A stretch of DNA of 64,000 nucleotides from Actinotignum schaalii FB123-CNA-2 (GCF_000411135.1 NZ_KE150262.1:288231-352230); one strand, 5' to 3'; counted from the stretch's first letter, positions 15,711-26,456 are shown. Program-made: numbers and translations. The notes: generated from the letters alone by a model not told the origin.

Positions 15711-17497
15711 GAGATTCCCTGCTCTTTCAGCATCTCGCGGTACAGGCCCGCGGTGGCCGCGAGTTCTTCGTGGCGGCCGGATTGCACGATCCGCCCGCCC
15801 GCGAGCACCAAAATCTGGTCGGCTTGGGCGAGGCCGCTTAGCCGGTGGGCGATCACCAAGGTGGAGCTATGCCCGCGCCGCGCCGCGATGACCTGGTGCA
15901 GTGCCTGCGCGGTACGGGTATCTTGATGTGCGCTTGCTTCATCCAGTATGAGGAGCGGGGGATCCGCCAACAGCGTGCGGGCGATACTCAAGCGCTGCGC
16001 CTCACCGCCGGAAAGAACTGCGACCTCCCCCAGGATCGTGTCATACCCGGCCGGGAGCGCAGCGATCCGTTCGGCGATATGCGCGCGGGCCGCAGCTGCC
16101 TGTATCTGTGCATCGGTAGCCTCCTGGTTGCCGAGCAGGAGGTTATCCCGCACGCTCACCGCGGCTAGGGACACATCTTGAAATACTGTGCCGACCTGGC
16201 TGTAGAGCCCCGCGCGGCTGTATTCGCGCAGGTCGTGCCCGCCGAGGGTAATGCACCCGCTTTCCGGATCCCAAAAACGTGCCGCGAGCGCGCCGATGGT
16301 CGTTTTCCCCGCTCCCGAGGGCCCGACCACTGCGGTCAGGGTTCCGGGCGGGAGAGTGAAACTAATATCGTGCAGAACCGGGCGGCCCGGAGCATAACCG
16401 AAGGACACATTCTGGAAACGTAGTTCCAGGGCAGAAGCCGACGGGGCGGCCGCAGCCGTGGCGCGCGCAGCCGGGGCAGGAGCCTGGTACTCCCCCACTT
16501 CCTGCGGTTTTTCAGCCAGCAACGCTGCTGTATCTTCCCCAGCCCGCAGCGAGCCTTGCAGATTCTGGGTGAGCGTCATAAGTTGCCCCAGGCCCGCGGG
16601 AAGCCCGAGCCAAATGGTGAAGAAAGCCAGGCTACTCGCGGGCGAGATCCAGCCACTCCACACAAACCAGCAGATGAGCGGGGCGCTCCACGCGAGGATC
16701 ACGCCCGGCTGACTCAATGCGGATACCACCGCGATTCCTTTGCCGGCCCCGGCCAGCCAGCGGAAGGAGGCATCGGAGTTTCCTTCCCGCGCCGTGGTGA
16801 AGCGCCCGCCGACTCCGGTGGCGGGGAGTTGATAGTTTTTGATTTCTTTTATGCCATCGACGAGCTCCACGGTCGCGTCCGCGAGTTTCCGTTGGGCGAC
16901 GTCGTAATCTTTAACGGCTTGATCCCCGCCACGGAAAGCAATCCCCATCGCCAGGCCAACGGCAACAATAAATACTCCGCCCAGGAGGAACGCCAGCTGC
17001 CAGTCGAGCACGCACAGGTAAATGCCGCCCACCAGCGGCGCCACGAGCGCGCTGGCAAGTTCGGCGCTGGCATGGGCAACCAGGGTATGAATGGCGCTGG
17101 TGTCATCGACCACGATTTTCCGGATTTCACCGGGGCCCAGCCGCCGCACCAGGCCCAGGGGTAAGGCGCCTAAATGTGTGATGATACGACGGCGCAACCG
17201 ATGCCGCAGCCCTGCTTCGCTGATATGGGTGATACCAACTGCCCAGTTGTAACAGATGTGGTGTACCAGTAAGCCCACCAGGGTGAGCCCCAACCACCAC
17301 CAGATACGTGCCGTGCCGCGGTCACCGAGCCAGTCATCAGCCAGACCAACTAATGCGATATAAGGAATGACCGAAGCACCGGATCCGATCCCGGCGATAA
17401 TAAAGGAGACAAGCATTGATGTGCGCACGGGGGCTACCAGCTGCCAGGTACTCGGCTCGCGGGTGCGGGCTGTGTTGTTCCCTTGATGGTGAGACAT
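15704..17497 (-). CDS. ABC half-transporter of the TetR-linked pair (first gene)
   Basis: This 597-residue protein has membrane helices in about residues 25-320. Its ATPase domain has Walker A GPSGAGKTT, signature LSGGEAQRLSIARTLL and Walker B LLILDEASAHQD. The Walker B/D-loop ending AHQD in place of ALD suggests the two composite ATP sites of the heterodimer differ. It begins 12 bases after the TetR gene on the minus strand, giving the order regulator, half-transporter, half-transporter. Confidence 0.86.
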   Translation of the reverse strand: MSHHQGNNTARTREPSTWQLVAPVRTSMLVSFIIAGIGSGASVIPYIALVGLADDWLGDRGTARIWWWLGLTLVGLLVHHICYNWAVGITHISEAGLRHRLRRRIITHLGALPLGLVRRLGPGEIRKIVVDDTSAIHTLVAHASAELASALVAPLVGGIYLCVLDWQLAFLLGGVFIVAVGLAMGIAFRGGDQAVKDYDVAQRKLADATVELVDGIKEIKNYQLPATGVGGRFTTAREGNSDASFRWLAGAGKGIAVVSALSQPGVILAWSAPLICWFVWSGWISPASSLAFFTIWLGLPAGLGQLMTLTQNLQGSLRAGEDTAALLAEKPQEVGEYQAPAPAARATAAAAPSASALELRFQNVSFGYAPGRPVLHDISFTLPPGTLTAVVGPSGAGKTTIGALAARFWDPESGCITLGGHDLREYSRAGLYSQVGTVFQDVSLAAVSVRDNLLLGNQEATDAQIQAAAARAHIAERIAALPAGYDTILGEVAVLSGGEAQRLSIARTLLADPPLLILDEASAHQDTRTAQALHQVIAARRGHSSTLVIAHRLSGLAQADQILVLAGGRIVQSGRHEELAATAGLYREMLKEQGISC

Positions 17498-17509
17498 GGG
17501 ATCTTCTTT

Positions 17510-18190
17510 CTACCCGAGCGCATGCGTGCCGGAATATACCGGATCTTCCAAGAGGCTCCGCCACCCGGCTTCCCGGAATCTCTGAAGTAAGCCCAAATAT
17601 TTTTTGGCGTTCTCACGGTTGAGACCTTGCCTGAGCGCACCGAAGAAGCCGTACCATCCGGTTTCACACATGACCTGCGCGAAGGCGGGCCATACCGCAT
17701 CCCCTGGGCCGAGCTCGATATATAGGCGGGCTTCATATTCTGCCAGGTCAGCTACGAAGCTCTGATAGGGAGTGCCCGCGGATCCCCACAGAACTAACTG
17801 AAATACGGCGAGGTGGTCATAGACGTAATCGATCATCCACTCCGTGATACTGCTACCGAGATCCTCACCGGCGCTGCTACCGCCCTGCCGCAGTTCTTCC
17901 AGGCGAGCCTTTTCGGCAAGCGGATTTTCCGTGAGGGACTTTTCCGTGAGGGCAAGACCGCGCATAATGCCTTCGCGGTGCCGCTGGCGTAATTCCTGGC
18001 AGCAGGGTTCCACGAGAGCCGCAAACAAGGCTTGTTTATTATCAAAGTGGGTGTATAGGGCGCCCGTGGTGACATTGGCTTCTTTGGCAATCACGCGCAA
18101 GCTTGCCGCCTCATAGCCGTGCTCGGAAAAATTCCGCAAAGCCGCGGCAAGGATCCGCTCCCGCGTTGAGCCATTTCCGCGTGCCACCAT
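17510..18190 (-). CDS. TetR-family repressor of the ABC pair
   Basis: This 226-residue regulator has the N-terminal TetR DNA-binding domain: RERILAAALRNFSEHGYEAA, then LRVIAKEANVTTGALYTHFDNK, with the recognition helix TTGALYTHF. ATG 18190 is preferred to GTG 18193 because GATGGGG precedes it at a proper distance. A perfect palindrome at 18206-18220 lies just upstream and is the probable operator. The gene leads the ABC transporter operon, so the ligand is likely a transporter substrate. Confidence 0.88.
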   Translation of the reverse strand: MVARGNGSTRERILAAALRNFSEHGYEAASLRVIAKEANVTTGALYTHFDNKQALFAALVEPCCQELRQRHREGIMRGLALTEKSLTENPLAEKARLEELRQGGSSAGEDLGSSITEWMIDYVYDHLAVFQLVLWGSAGTPYQSFVADLAEYEARLYIELGPGDAVWPAFAQVMCETGWYGFFGALRQGLNRENAKKYLGLLQRFREAGWRSLLEDPVYSGTHALG

Positions 18191-18205
18191 CACAACCCCA
18201 TCTCA

Positions 18206-18220
18206 CATAACACTGTTATG
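18206..18220. promoter_or_regulatory. TetR operator
   Basis: CATAACA-C-TGTTATG is a perfect 15-bp palindrome 16 bases upstream of the TetR start codon. The position and symmetry fit autorepression of the whole minus-strand operon. Confidence 0.65.
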
Positions 18221-18290
18221 CGATCAGGATAGCTCGGCAGAGACAGTGCGGCAAGAGGTTTCACCACAGAGGAGTATCCGAAGCACAGAC

Positions 18291-19319
18291 CTAGGAGCGA
18301 GACTTTCGGTATCTTTGATTTCGGCTGGTCGGCTTGTCCGGAATTGTGCGTTCAATAAGCCCGAGGCGTAAAGCGGGCATCAAGTAACCTTCGCGGAATG
18401 ACCCACGATGTGACAATCCAAGAAGATCCATAATTTCAGCGGCAGAAAGCGTCTTATCCGACAGTACGGAAAGAAGTTGTTGGATTTTCCAATCGTGCAC
18501 CGCGCCATCTTGGTCGGTATCTTGGTCGGACGACCGACCAAGTACGTCAACCTCGGTCAGAGAATCGCGGATTATCTCCAGCATAAGCTCAACAAAATTC
18601 GAGCTATCCCCTTCCTTACCCGCAACAACGAAAGCCCGGTAATAATCCTGTTGCCGCGATTGAATAAGTTCCTCAACAGGAAGCCAGAAGAAGAGCTCCT
18701 TCCATTGCCCGAGCAGCAGGGAATGCCACAGACGCCCCACACGCCCGTTGCCGTCAGCGAAAGGGTGGATGAATTCAAATTCATAATGGAAGACCGCGCT
18801 TTTAATAAGTGGATGCAACGTAGATTCCTGATACCACGCAAGCAAATGGGAGACATGTTGCGGAACCAGATCCGCCGGCGGTGCTGCGTGCACAACCACG
18901 TTCCCCGCAAAGACCCCCACACCGCCAGAGCGGAAACGCCCGCTCTCGGGAACCAGCCCTCTCATCATGGTTCCGTGCGCGCGCAGCACATTCCGCACTG
19001 ACATCGGATCAAGTTCAGGGATTAAGTCATATGCACGGCCGGCGTTATGCACCTCAAGAACCTGAGCTGTCACGTCCGCGGTAGATTCACCGCCAAGAAT
19101 GGCCCGAACGGTCTCCAGCGGCAAGGAATTCTCCTCAATGGCGAGGGTGGCGTGGATTGCGCGAATGCGGTTCTCACGCCGCCCAAGCTCTCCCAAAGAA
19201 TCCAGCCAAAATTTCCCATCGCCACCTGGGCGTTCCAGTTTTTCAACAAGGTTACAGACCTGGCCGACCAGCGCGTCGCAGGCAGGTGTTATGCGCAGTG
19301 GTGGTTCGTAACCGCTCAT
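18291..19319 (-). CDS. Fic-family protein (AMP-transferase-like)
   Basis: This is a 342-residue soluble protein. The Fic core motif HPFADGNGRVGR is complete at residues 185-196, including the catalytic His and the phosphate-binding Asn and Arg residues. Upstream, TLAIEEN (about residues 58-64) resembles the inhibitory helix motif [S/T]xxxE[G/N] with Glu in place of Gly. The C-terminus looks like a winged helix. Such proteins usually transfer AMP to hydroxyl groups of target proteins and restrain themselves through the N-terminal helix. No antitoxin-type partner is adjacent. Start ATG 19319 has GGGAG directly before it, an unusually short spacing. Confidence 0.86.
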   Translation of the reverse strand: MSGYEPPLRITPACDALVGQVCNLVEKLERPGGDGKFWLDSLGELGRRENRIRAIHATLAIEENSLPLETVRAILGGESTADVTAQVLEVHNAGRAYDLIPELDPMSVRNVLRAHGTMMRGLVPESGRFRSGGVGVFAGNVVVHAAPPADLVPQHVSHLLAWYQESTLHPLIKSAVFHYEFEFIHPFADGNGRVGRLWHSLLLGQWKELFFWLPVEELIQSRQQDYYRAFVVAGKEGDSSNFVELMLEIIRDSLTEVDVLGRSSDQDTDQDGAVHDWKIQQLLSVLSDKTLSAAEIMDLLGLSHRGSFREGYLMPALRLGLIERTIPDKPTSRNQRYRKSRS

Positions 19320-19402
19320 CTCCCGATGCTATCGAAGCGTCATTCCCGCCACCGATCCACACGCCGAGAAACTGCATAGCAGGACTACGCGCCGCGCACG
19401 CA

Positions 19403-19438
19403 AAGGGGCCGCCCCCGATATTTCAGGAGCGGCCCCTT
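19403..19438 (-). terminator. Terminator of the large surface-protein gene
   Basis: AAGGGGCCGCCCC and GGAGCGGCCCCTT form a long GC-rich stem about 95 bases past the stop codon of the minus-strand surface-protein gene and upstream of the Fic gene. Confidence 0.55.
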
Positions 19439-19531
19439 GCGTTAGCCCTGCGGCTGCTTCCGTAACCCATTGGAAACTTCCGCAGCCACGCGGCTGCTTG
19501 GGTAGCTTTCAGCTACCTCAGCAACTGAGTG

Positions 19532-22500
19532 TTACTTCTTGCGGCGGCGAATCGCCACGCTACCCGCACCGGCAGCCAGCAGAGCGAAGACTGCCAGCGA
19601 TGCCACATCGGCACCGGTCGCGGTCAGGCCCTTGGCCTTCTTGACCTTCTTGGTCTTCGGTGCGGCCTTGCCCGGATCGTTCGGGTTCAACGGGTCGGTG
19701 CCGTTCTTGATTTCGTCACCGTCGTTGATACCGTCACCATCGGTATCGGCCTTATTCGGATTGGTTGCCTTGCCACCGTTCTTAGCACCGGTCACTTCGT
19801 CACCATCGGTGAGTCCGTCACCATCGGTGTCCGGGTTCTTCGGATCAGTACCGATCGCCTTTTCTTCACCATCCGTCAGACCGTCACCATCGGTGTCGCC
19901 CTTATTCGGATCGGTGCCATTGGCAATCTCGTCGCCGTCATTCACGCCGTCACCATCAGTATCGGCCTTGTTCGGGTTGGTCGGCTTGCCACCGTTCTTA
20001 GCACCGGTCACTTCGTCACCATCGGTGAGTCCGTCACCATCGGTATCCGGGTTGAGCGGGTTAGTGTTACCAGGCTTGCCGTCCTTATTGAACTTATCGT
20101 CCTGGAACGGGTTCTTGGTGCCATTGACCTCGTCGCCATCCGTGAGCCCGTCACCGTCGGTGTCCGGGTTCTTCGGATCAGTACCGATCTTCTTTTCCTC
20201 ACCGTCGGTGAGTCCATCACCGTCAGTATCGGGGTTCTTCGGATCGGTCTTGGTGGCCTTGGAGTCATCGACCTTCGGGGTACCATCTTCGTTGCGAGCC
20301 GGCTTGCCGTTTGCGTCGATGTCCGTGCCAACTTCCTCGCCGTCGGTCAGGCCGTCACCATCGGTGTCCGGGTTCTTCGGATCGGTACCCAGGTCCTTTT
20401 CGCGACCATCGGAAATACCATCTCCGTCGGTATCCGGGTTCTTCGGATCGGTCCCGTCCTTCTTTTCGTCGCCGTCGTTCACGCCGTCACCATCGGTGTC
20501 AGCATTGTTCGGGTCCGTGCCGTCCTTGATTTCGTCAGCGTCGGTGACGCCATCGCCATCGGTATCGGCCTTGTTCGGGTTGGTCGGCTTGCCACCGTTG
20601 TTCTTGCCGGTAACTTCGTCGCCGTCGTTCACGCCGTCACCATCGGTGTCCGGGTTGAGCGGGTTGGTATTACCAGGCTTGCCGTCCTTATTGAACTTGT
20701 CGTCCTTGAACGGGTTCTTGGTGCCATTGACTTCGTCGCCGTCGTTGATGCCGTCGCCGTCAGTATCCGGGTTGTTCGGGTCGGTGCCGATCTTTTCCTC
20801 TTCGGAATCGGTCAGGCCATCGCCGTCGGTATCCGGATCCTTGACGGTCACCTTGGAGGTATCGAGGACCTTGTCACCATCCTTGATGGTCACGGTGATC
20901 TCGGACTTGTCCTTAGCACCCGCGGGTACCTTGACCACAACATTGCCATCGGTGCCGATGGTGCACGTGGCACCGTTACCCGCTTCGCAGGTCGCGGTCG
21001 TCGGGATCGGGCCGTTCGCCGGGTCCTTCGTGAGCGTCACATCCGCGCCGGGCTTACCTTCGCCGTCGTTCCACGCCGGGCAACCATTATTGGAAGCCGG
21101 GCCGGCGATAGTCGGGCATTGATCCTGAGCATCGGGCACGCCGTCATTATCGCCATCCGGGTTCGGAACCGGGGCAGGCGCCGTGACGGTCACCTTGGAC
21201 TTGTCGAGGACCTTGTCGCCGTCCTTAATGGTCACCGGAATTTCGGTGCCGGGGGTTGCGCCCGCCGGAATCTTGACGACGACGTTGCCATCGGTGCCGA
21301 TGGTGCACGTGGCACCGTTACCCGCTTCGCAGGTCGCGGTCGTCGGAATCGGGCCGTTCGCCGGGTCCTTCGTGAGCGTCACATCGGTGCCAGGCTTGCC
21401 CTCGCCGTCGTTCCACGCCGGGCAACCATTATTGGAAGCCGGGCCGGCAATGGTCGGGCACTGATCGGCTTCTCCGGACACCCCGTCCTGATCGGGATCC
21501 GGGTCGGCAATGGTCACGGTAGCCGTATCCAGGTCCTTGCCGTTGGGGTCCTTGACCTTGACAACGATCTGGTCCTTATCCTTCGCGTTCGCGTTCGGGG
21601 TGACCGTAATCGAGCCGTCCTCGTTGAGCTTCGCGGTACCCGGACCGGTCACCTCAACAGTGGAGCCAGCCGGAACCGGGCCGCCCGCATTGGGCAGCTG
21701 GGCAGGTTCGGTCGGCTTGGTGGTCGTGTCATTCCAGGCCGGGTTATTCGGGGCAATCACGGTCACCTTGGAGGTGTCCAGCGTCTTGCCGCCGTCCTTG
21801 ACGGTCACCGGAATGTCGGTGCCGGGGGTCGCGCCCTCCGGAACCTTGACGGTGATATTGCCATCGGTGCCGATGGTGCACGTGGCACCGTTACCCGCTT
21901 CGCAGGTGGCCGAAGCCGGGATCTGGCCGTTGGCCGGGTCCTTCGTGAGCGTCACACCCGCGCCGGGCTTACCTTCGCCGTCGTTCCACGCCGGGCAACC
22001 ATTATTGGAAGCCGGGCCGGCGATAGTGGGGCACTGATCCGCGTCGTCGTTCACACCGTCGTTATCGGTATCCGGGTTCGGAACCGGATCCGGGGCCGTA
22101 ACCGTCACCTTGGGTGTGTGGAGAGTCTTACCGTCATTCTTGATGGTCACCGGAATGTCGGTGCCGGGTGTCGCGCCCGCCGGAATCTTGACGACGACGT
22201 TGCCATCTGTACCGATGGTGCACGTGGCACCGTTACCCGCTTCGCAGGTGGCAGTCGTCGGGATCTGGCCGTTGGCCGGATCCTTCGTCAGCGTCACATC
22301 GGTACCGGGCTTACCTTCGCCATTGTTCCACGCCGGGCAACCATTATTGGAAGCCGGGCCGGCGATAGTGGGGCACTGATCCGCGTCGTCGTTCACACCG
22401 TCGTTATCGGTATCCGCCGGGGCCGGGGTGGTGACAGTAACCGGAACCTTGACGGTATCGGTGCTGCCATCCGGGTAGGTGACAACAACAGGAACCTCAT

Positions 22501-24757
22501 AGGGGCCAGCAGCGGTACCCGCGGCCGGGGTCACCGTAATGGCACCGGTTTCGGGATTGACCGTGGCGGTAATCGGGGAGTTGTCACCGAGCTTGAAGGT
22601 GGTCTTCTTGCCCTTTTCGGTCGGAGCGGGATCCGTTTCGACCTTCTTGGTAGCGAGCTTATCGAAGGTGGGAGCCGGGACCTCAATGGTCTGCCCCGCC
22701 TCGACGGTGTTGTCCTGCTTGTAATTCGGATCGTAAGTATCGGTGATTTGCGCCAACACCTTGACCGGAACCCAGGTCTTCAGCTTGAGCTTGTTCTTGG
22801 AGTTGAGCGGATCGGTCACGGTAGCAACCACCGGGATACGATAATCACACGGAGCAACATCCGCGCCGGGATTGACGGTCACCAGACCGGTGGCCGGATC
22901 CACGCTCGCCCAGGACTTCACACCTTCGCCCAGCTCGTAGGTAGCATCGGCGGGTAGCTGGTACTTGTTGTTACCAATCTGCGTAAAGCCCTTGGCTTCT
23001 CGCGTTGCGTAGGGAGCCTTGCCCTTTGCGCTCTGCGTCTTCTTCACCTGGACGGGGTCGTACTTCACCGGAAGTGCGCGCACGATGAACGAATCGGAAG
23101 AAACAGCGTTATCAGCAGCGTAAAGAGTTGCCGTGTAGATTTCGCCGTCCTTCGCGTTCTCCGGAACGGTGTAGAAAGCCTTCTTGGCATCGCTGAGCTT
23201 CTTCAGGTCGCCATTAGTTTGAACAACCTTGCCCTTGGAATCGGTCCACTCGATCCGGTTGGGAAGCGGGGAAAGCGCCTTGCCGGTGAGCTTGATTTCA
23301 GCGGTCTGACCCGGCAGCGCGTAGTTTTCCTGGGCATCGAAGTTCGTGATATCCAGTTCCACCTGCACACTGAGAACCAGCGCCAGGTTGACGTTGTACC
23401 AGTTATTGGTAATCAGGTTCACTGCGGCGGAGGTCTGCGGAGTCCACGAAGCATGCGAGTTGAACATATTGAATGTCTGGCGCATGAAGGAGGAGTAGTT
23501 CGGGACTACCCGTCCGTTCGGGTCCAGCACATACATGTAAATACGGTCCACGTCCGCACCGGCGTTCTTCGGCAGGCGGATCGTGTACATACCCTTTTCG
23601 TTCGTGGTGGCCGTGTAGGTGCCCTCGATGTAATCGGGGTGCTCGGTGAGCATGTCACGGACCTTGACCTCGCGGTCATTGACGGACGGGGTGGCATTAC
23701 GCAGTTCCTGCAGCGCGGCCTTGCCCGCGGGGGTCAGCTGCGAGAGCACCACCGTGTAGCCGGGGGCTACCACGTCGCCGGAGGAGTTGAAATTCGGACC
23801 GGTTGCGGAGTTGGCAAGATCGCCCGCTCCGGATTCGAACCATACCTTGCCAGAAACGGAATCCCGGGTGGAAAGGGTTACGGCCGGATCGGGCAGCGCG
23901 CCCTTATCGTCGTGAATCCATTCGTTTTTGGGACGGGTGAGGTAATCGTTCGGATCGGTGTACATGAACACCGCGGTACGCTGCATATTGGTACCGATAA
24001 GCGGGAACTGACCCAGGTTATTTCCCGTCACGCTGTTGACGAAAGCCCCCGGGAAGAAACCACCAGCCTGGCGCACCATGGTGACGGGGTTACCGGCCGG
24101 GTTGGTGAAATCATTGATCCACAGGCGGTAATACTGGCCAGCAACAGCCTTGTAAAGATGCTGTTTTCCGGTGTTATCCACCCAGGGCGTACGCAGATCG
24201 AAAGCGTAGGCGCCGGGGCCGATCTGGCTGCCGTCGCTCTCGTCAATCGTCTTGACGGTGGTGGAGTAAATCGGGGAGGCTGAGCCGTCGGTGTCACGCC
24301 ACTGGAGGTACACCTTGGTTCCATCTGGAACCGGGGTAGCGCCATTGGACGTGGTTGCCGGCGTGCCAACGCCACCGAAGAACGCGCGCCCAGAGAGCGT
24401 GTTCTTGGCGTTACTGGCATCCGTTGTGCTCTTAATCCAGCCGCTCTTGAAAGCATCGGCTTCGATAATGGCATCTTGCTTGAAAGGAATATCCGGTCGG
24501 TTAGCGCCAGGTTGGTTCGCGCCTGCTTCGACAGCGGTGTCACCGACATACGTCGGGCACTGTGCTGCGGGAGCAGTTGGCGCTGCACCGGAATTCCCTT
24601 GCGGTGCAGCGTAAGCGAATCCCGAAGCAAACGTCGTCATGAGCGCCGCGGCGGTGAGACCGGCCCACACTTTCGTGCGACGACGATGCCCACCCTTGCG
24701 GGACACAGACGCGGAGACTCCGGGCGCCGACTGAGTCGACTCCGTGTGTTGGGACAT
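19532..24757 (-). CDS. Giant sortase-anchored surface protein with calcium-binding-type repeats
   Basis: This is a 1741-residue secreted wall protein. The signal peptide ends at AYA/APQ (residue 50). A large N-terminal part of about 600 residues is unassigned and adhesin-like. A Rib/YPDG-type module ([18 protein letters not shown]) lies near residues 670-775. Four nearly identical ~115-residue units follow (to about 1300), each opening with a thrombospondin type 3-like [16 protein letters not shown]. Then come some 400 residues of [16 protein letters not shown] Ca2+-binding repeats, and a tail with LTATG (1711-1715), a hydrophobic stretch and RRRKK. LTATG departs from LPXTG at the Pro. Start ATG 24757 has GGAG at a good distance. 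Probable role: adhesion; calcium likely stiffens the stalk. Confidence 0.85.
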   Translation of the reverse strand: MSQHTESTQSAPGVSASVSRKGGHRRRTKVWAGLTAAALMTTFASGFAYAAPQGNSGAAPTAPAAQCPTYVGDTAVEAGANQPGANRPDIPFKQDAIIEADAFKSGWIKSTTDASNAKNTLSGRAFFGGVGTPATTSNGATPVPDGTKVYLQWRDTDGSASPIYSTTVKTIDESDGSQIGPGAYAFDLRTPWVDNTGKQHLYKAVAGQYYRLWINDFTNPAGNPVTMVRQAGGFFPGAFVNSVTGNNLGQFPLIGTNMQRTAVFMYTDPNDYLTRPKNEWIHDDKGALPDPAVTLSTRDSVSGKVWFESGAGDLANSATGPNFNSSGDVVAPGYTVVLSQLTPAGKAALQELRNATPSVNDREVKVRDMLTEHPDYIEGTYTATTNEKGMYTIRLPKNAGADVDRIYMYVLDPNGRVVPNYSSFMRQTFNMFNSHASWTPQTSAAVNLITNNWYNVNLALVLSVQVELDITNFDAQENYALPGQTAEIKLTGKALSPLPNRIEWTDSKGKVVQTNGDLKKLSDAKKAFYTVPENAKDGEIYTATLYAADNAVSSDSFIVRALPVKYDPVQVKKTQSAKGKAPYATREAKGFTQIGNNKYQLPADATYELGEGVKSWASVDPATGLVTVNPGADVAPCDYRIPVVATVTDPLNSKNKLKLKTWVPVKVLAQITDTYDPNYKQDNTVEAGQTIEVPAPTFDKLATKKVETDPAPTEKGKKTTFKLGDNSPITATVNPETGAITVTPAAGTAAGPYEVPVVVTYPDGSTDTVKVPVTVTTPAPADTDNDGVNDDADQCPTIAGPASNNGCPAWNNGEGKPGTDVTLTKDPANGQIPTTATCEAGNGATCTIGTDGNVVVKIPAGATPGTDIPVTIKNDGKTLHTPKVTVTAPDPVPNPDTDNDGVNDDADQCPTIAGPASNNGCPAWNDGEGKPGAGVTLTKDPANGQIPASATCEAGNGATCTIGTDGNITVKVPEGATPGTDIPVTVKDGGKTLDTSKVTVIAPNNPAWNDTTTKPTEPAQLPNAGGPVPAGSTVEVTGPGTAKLNEDGSITVTPNANAKDKDQIVVKVKDPNGKDLDTATVTIADPDPDQDGVSGEADQCPTIAGPASNNGCPAWNDGEGKPGTDVTLTKDPANGPIPTTATCEAGNGATCTIGTDGNVVVKIPAGATPGTEIPVTIKDGDKVLDKSKVTVTAPAPVPNPDGDNDGVPDAQDQCPTIAGPASNNGCPAWNDGEGKPGADVTLTKDPANGPIPTTATCEAGNGATCTIGTDGNVVVKVPAGAKDKSEITVTIKDGDKVLDTSKVTVKDPDTDGDGLTDSEEEKIGTDPNNPDTDGDGINDGDEVNGTKNPFKDDKFNKDGKPGNTNPLNPDTDGDGVNDGDEVTGKNNGGKPTNPNKADTDGDGVTDADEIKDGTDPNNADTDGDGVNDGDEKKDGTDPKNPDTDGDGISDGREKDLGTDPKNPDTDGDGLTDGEEVGTDIDANGKPARNEDGTPKVDDSKATKTDPKNPDTDGDGLTDGEEKKIGTDPKNPDTDGDGLTDGDEVNGTKNPFQDDKFNKDGKPGNTNPLNPDTDGDGLTDGDEVTGAKNGGKPTNPNKADTDGDGVNDGDEIANGTDPNKGDTDGDGLTDGEEKAIGTDPKNPDTDGDGLTDGDEVTGAKNGGKATNPNKADTDGDGINDGDEIKNGTDPLNPNDPGKAAPKTKKVKKAKGLTATGADVASLAVFALLAAGAGSVAIRRRKK

Positions 24758-25433
24758 TATTTCTCCATTAGTAGGGATATGGATCGTTAAGGTGAGATCG
24801 CTACGAGCGTGTGCATTGTGAGAGGGCAGCACTGGAGCACCCCCCCCCCGCAATCCAGCTGACCCGGTCCGCTAAATCGCCTAAACAGTTTCCGAGCCTA
24901 ACACAAGAAGTCGTATTCAATTATTCAGCACAAAAGGTTATATAAACCACTAGCAACACGCACTTCTCTCGCGAAGATAACTAACTTTTTATCACGCCGT
25001 TTCAGATTTGTTTACTAAGTATTAACTCGCGGCACGTTGCGGTTTTGAGCCGGGCCCCTCGCTGCACCCATACCTACCTCGCCGCTTTTCGGCGGCGCGG
25101 CCGCGCGTCCACCTCGCCATAATGCCGCCCGCACCGGCGTGAATAATAATACTTTCCGGTAACAGCACGGGCCTTCAATCTCCACCCACACCACTCGGCC
25201 GGCACTAAAGTCCCGTACTACCGGGGCGAAAAAACGGGAGCGCGCGAAGCAATTCCCATCTCACACCGCGCCCCGCCACCTGCATACTTATGTGCCGCCG
25301 CGGCTCCTACCAGGGGCATCACCTCGGGAAATGTACCCAATCTCTCGTTTTTTCAGGGCGGCCACCCGCGCGCAGCACATGCGCAGGCAACCGCCCCGAT
25401 GATCACGCCAAGGGTCAGGACCTTTGGACTGCT
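24758..25433. other. Gene-free region upstream of the surface protein
   Basis: No convincing gene lies here. Bases 24889-25030 are A/T-rich compared with the surroundings and contain GGTTATATAAACC (24954-24966, palindromic), so the promoter of the surface-protein gene is probably in this part. The C10 run at 24840-24849 lies between it and the start codon. Bases 25060-25420 are GC-rich, without repeats or frames that match a family. The stop of the nrdF gene is at the right edge. Confidence 0.5.
24840..24849 (-). repeat. G10 homopolymer upstream of the surface-protein gene
   Basis: Ten consecutive C on the plus strand are ten G in the transcription direction, 83-92 bases before the start codon. 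Runs this long slip readily during replication. It could alter promoter spacing or the mRNA leader and so switch the adhesin on and off. Confidence 0.6.
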
Positions 25434-26456
25434 TTAGAAATCCCAATCGTCGTCGGTGGTATCTTCCGATTCTCCAATAATGTAGGAGGAGCCCGAGCCG
25501 GAGAAGAAATCGTGGTTTTCATCCGCGGCCGGGGAAAGTGCGGTGAGGATCTCCGGGCTCACCTGCGTTTCTTCACCGCTAAAGCGTGCCGGGTAGCCCA
25601 GGTTCATAAGCGCCTTATTGGCGTTGTAGCGAACGAAAATTGCGACGTCGTCCATCAGGCCCACAGGCTCGTAAAGTTCACCTGAATAGTCGAGTTCCAT
25701 CCGGTAGAGCTTCTCGAGCAGCTCGAAAGTGAATTCCTCCATTTCCGCACGCCGCGCTTCGCTGCACTCCTCCAGCCCACGCTGGTATTTGTAGCCGGAG
25801 TAGTACCCGTGCACCGCCTTATCGCGCAGGATAAGACGAATAAGATCCGCCGTATTCATGAGCTTGCCGCGGCAGGAGAGGTAGAGGGGCAGGAAGAACC
25901 CGGCGTACAGCAGCAGGGAGGAAAGCAGTGTGGAGGAGACCTTGCGCTTGAGCGGGTCGTCACCCACGTAGTGCTCAAGCACCGCCTTGGCGCGCTGCTG
26001 AAGCAACGGATTATCCACGGCCCAGGTATAGGCTTCCTCGATCTGGGTGCTCGAGGCCAGGGTGGAGAAAATCGAGGAATACGAACGCGCGTGCACCGCC
26101 TGCATAAAAGCAATATTGGCGTAGACAGCCTGCTCGTGTTCGGTGTGTGCGTCCTGAATCTGACTAATTTCACCAATACTTGCCTGCACGGTATCCAGCA
26201 GCGTCAAACCGGTAAACACCCGCATCACGAGGGTTTGCTCCACCTCGTTCATGCGCTGCCAGGAGGGCAGGTCATTGGAGAGCGGCACCTTTTCCGGCAG
26301 CCAGAAATTTGCGGTGAGCCGGCGCCACACCTCCAAGTCCTTCTCCTCCGGGACGTAATTCCAGTTGATCGGCCGGAAGGGCCCCTCGGGATGCTGGATG
26401 TACTGCGGCGGCATGAAAGAACGCAGGGTGTAATGCCGTCCATCGGGTGAGCTCAT
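25434..26456 (-). CDS. nrdF: Ribonucleotide reductase small subunit, class Ie-like (metal-free QSK type)
   Basis: This is a 340-residue radical-generating subunit of ribonucleotide reductase. It aligns over its full length with class Ib NrdF (LPEKVPLSND, VFTGLTLLD, NIAFM, SSIFSTL, DENHDFFSGSGSSY, and an acidic C-terminus ending WDF that docks to NrdE). Three of the four carboxylate Glu/Asp metal ligands are replaced: FMQAVHARSYS has Gln119 for Glu, STLLSSLLLYAGF has Ser179 for Glu, and RDKAVHGYY has Lys213 for Glu. Asp88, His122, His216 and radical Tyr126 remain. This Q-S-K set defines R2e proteins, which bind no metal and use a DOPA radical made with NrdI. ATG 26456 follows GGAGAAG; an upstream GTG lies between NrdR boxes. 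nrdE and nrdI are not in the window. Confidence 0.93.
   Translation of the reverse strand: MSSPDGRHYTLRSFMPPQYIQHPEGPFRPINWNYVPEEKDLEVWRRLTANFWLPEKVPLSNDLPSWQRMNEVEQTLVMRVFTGLTLLDTVQASIGEISQIQDAHTEHEQAVYANIAFMQAVHARSYSSIFSTLASSTQIEEAYTWAVDNPLLQQRAKAVLEHYVGDDPLKRKVSSTLLSSLLLYAGFFLPLYLSCRGKLMNTADLIRLILRDKAVHGYYSGYKYQRGLEECSEARRAEMEEFTFELLEKLYRMELDYSGELYEPVGLMDDVAIFVRYNANKALMNLGYPARFSGEETQVSPEILTALSPAADENHDFFSGSGSSYIIGESEDTTDDDWDF

Noticed and set aside
19529..22957. A 1142-residue plus-strand reading frame opposite the large surface protein
   Set aside because: It is exactly antisense to the repeat region of the surface gene. The repeats lack stops in that frame, the product has no start context or family, and the minus-strand gene has a signal peptide and anchor.
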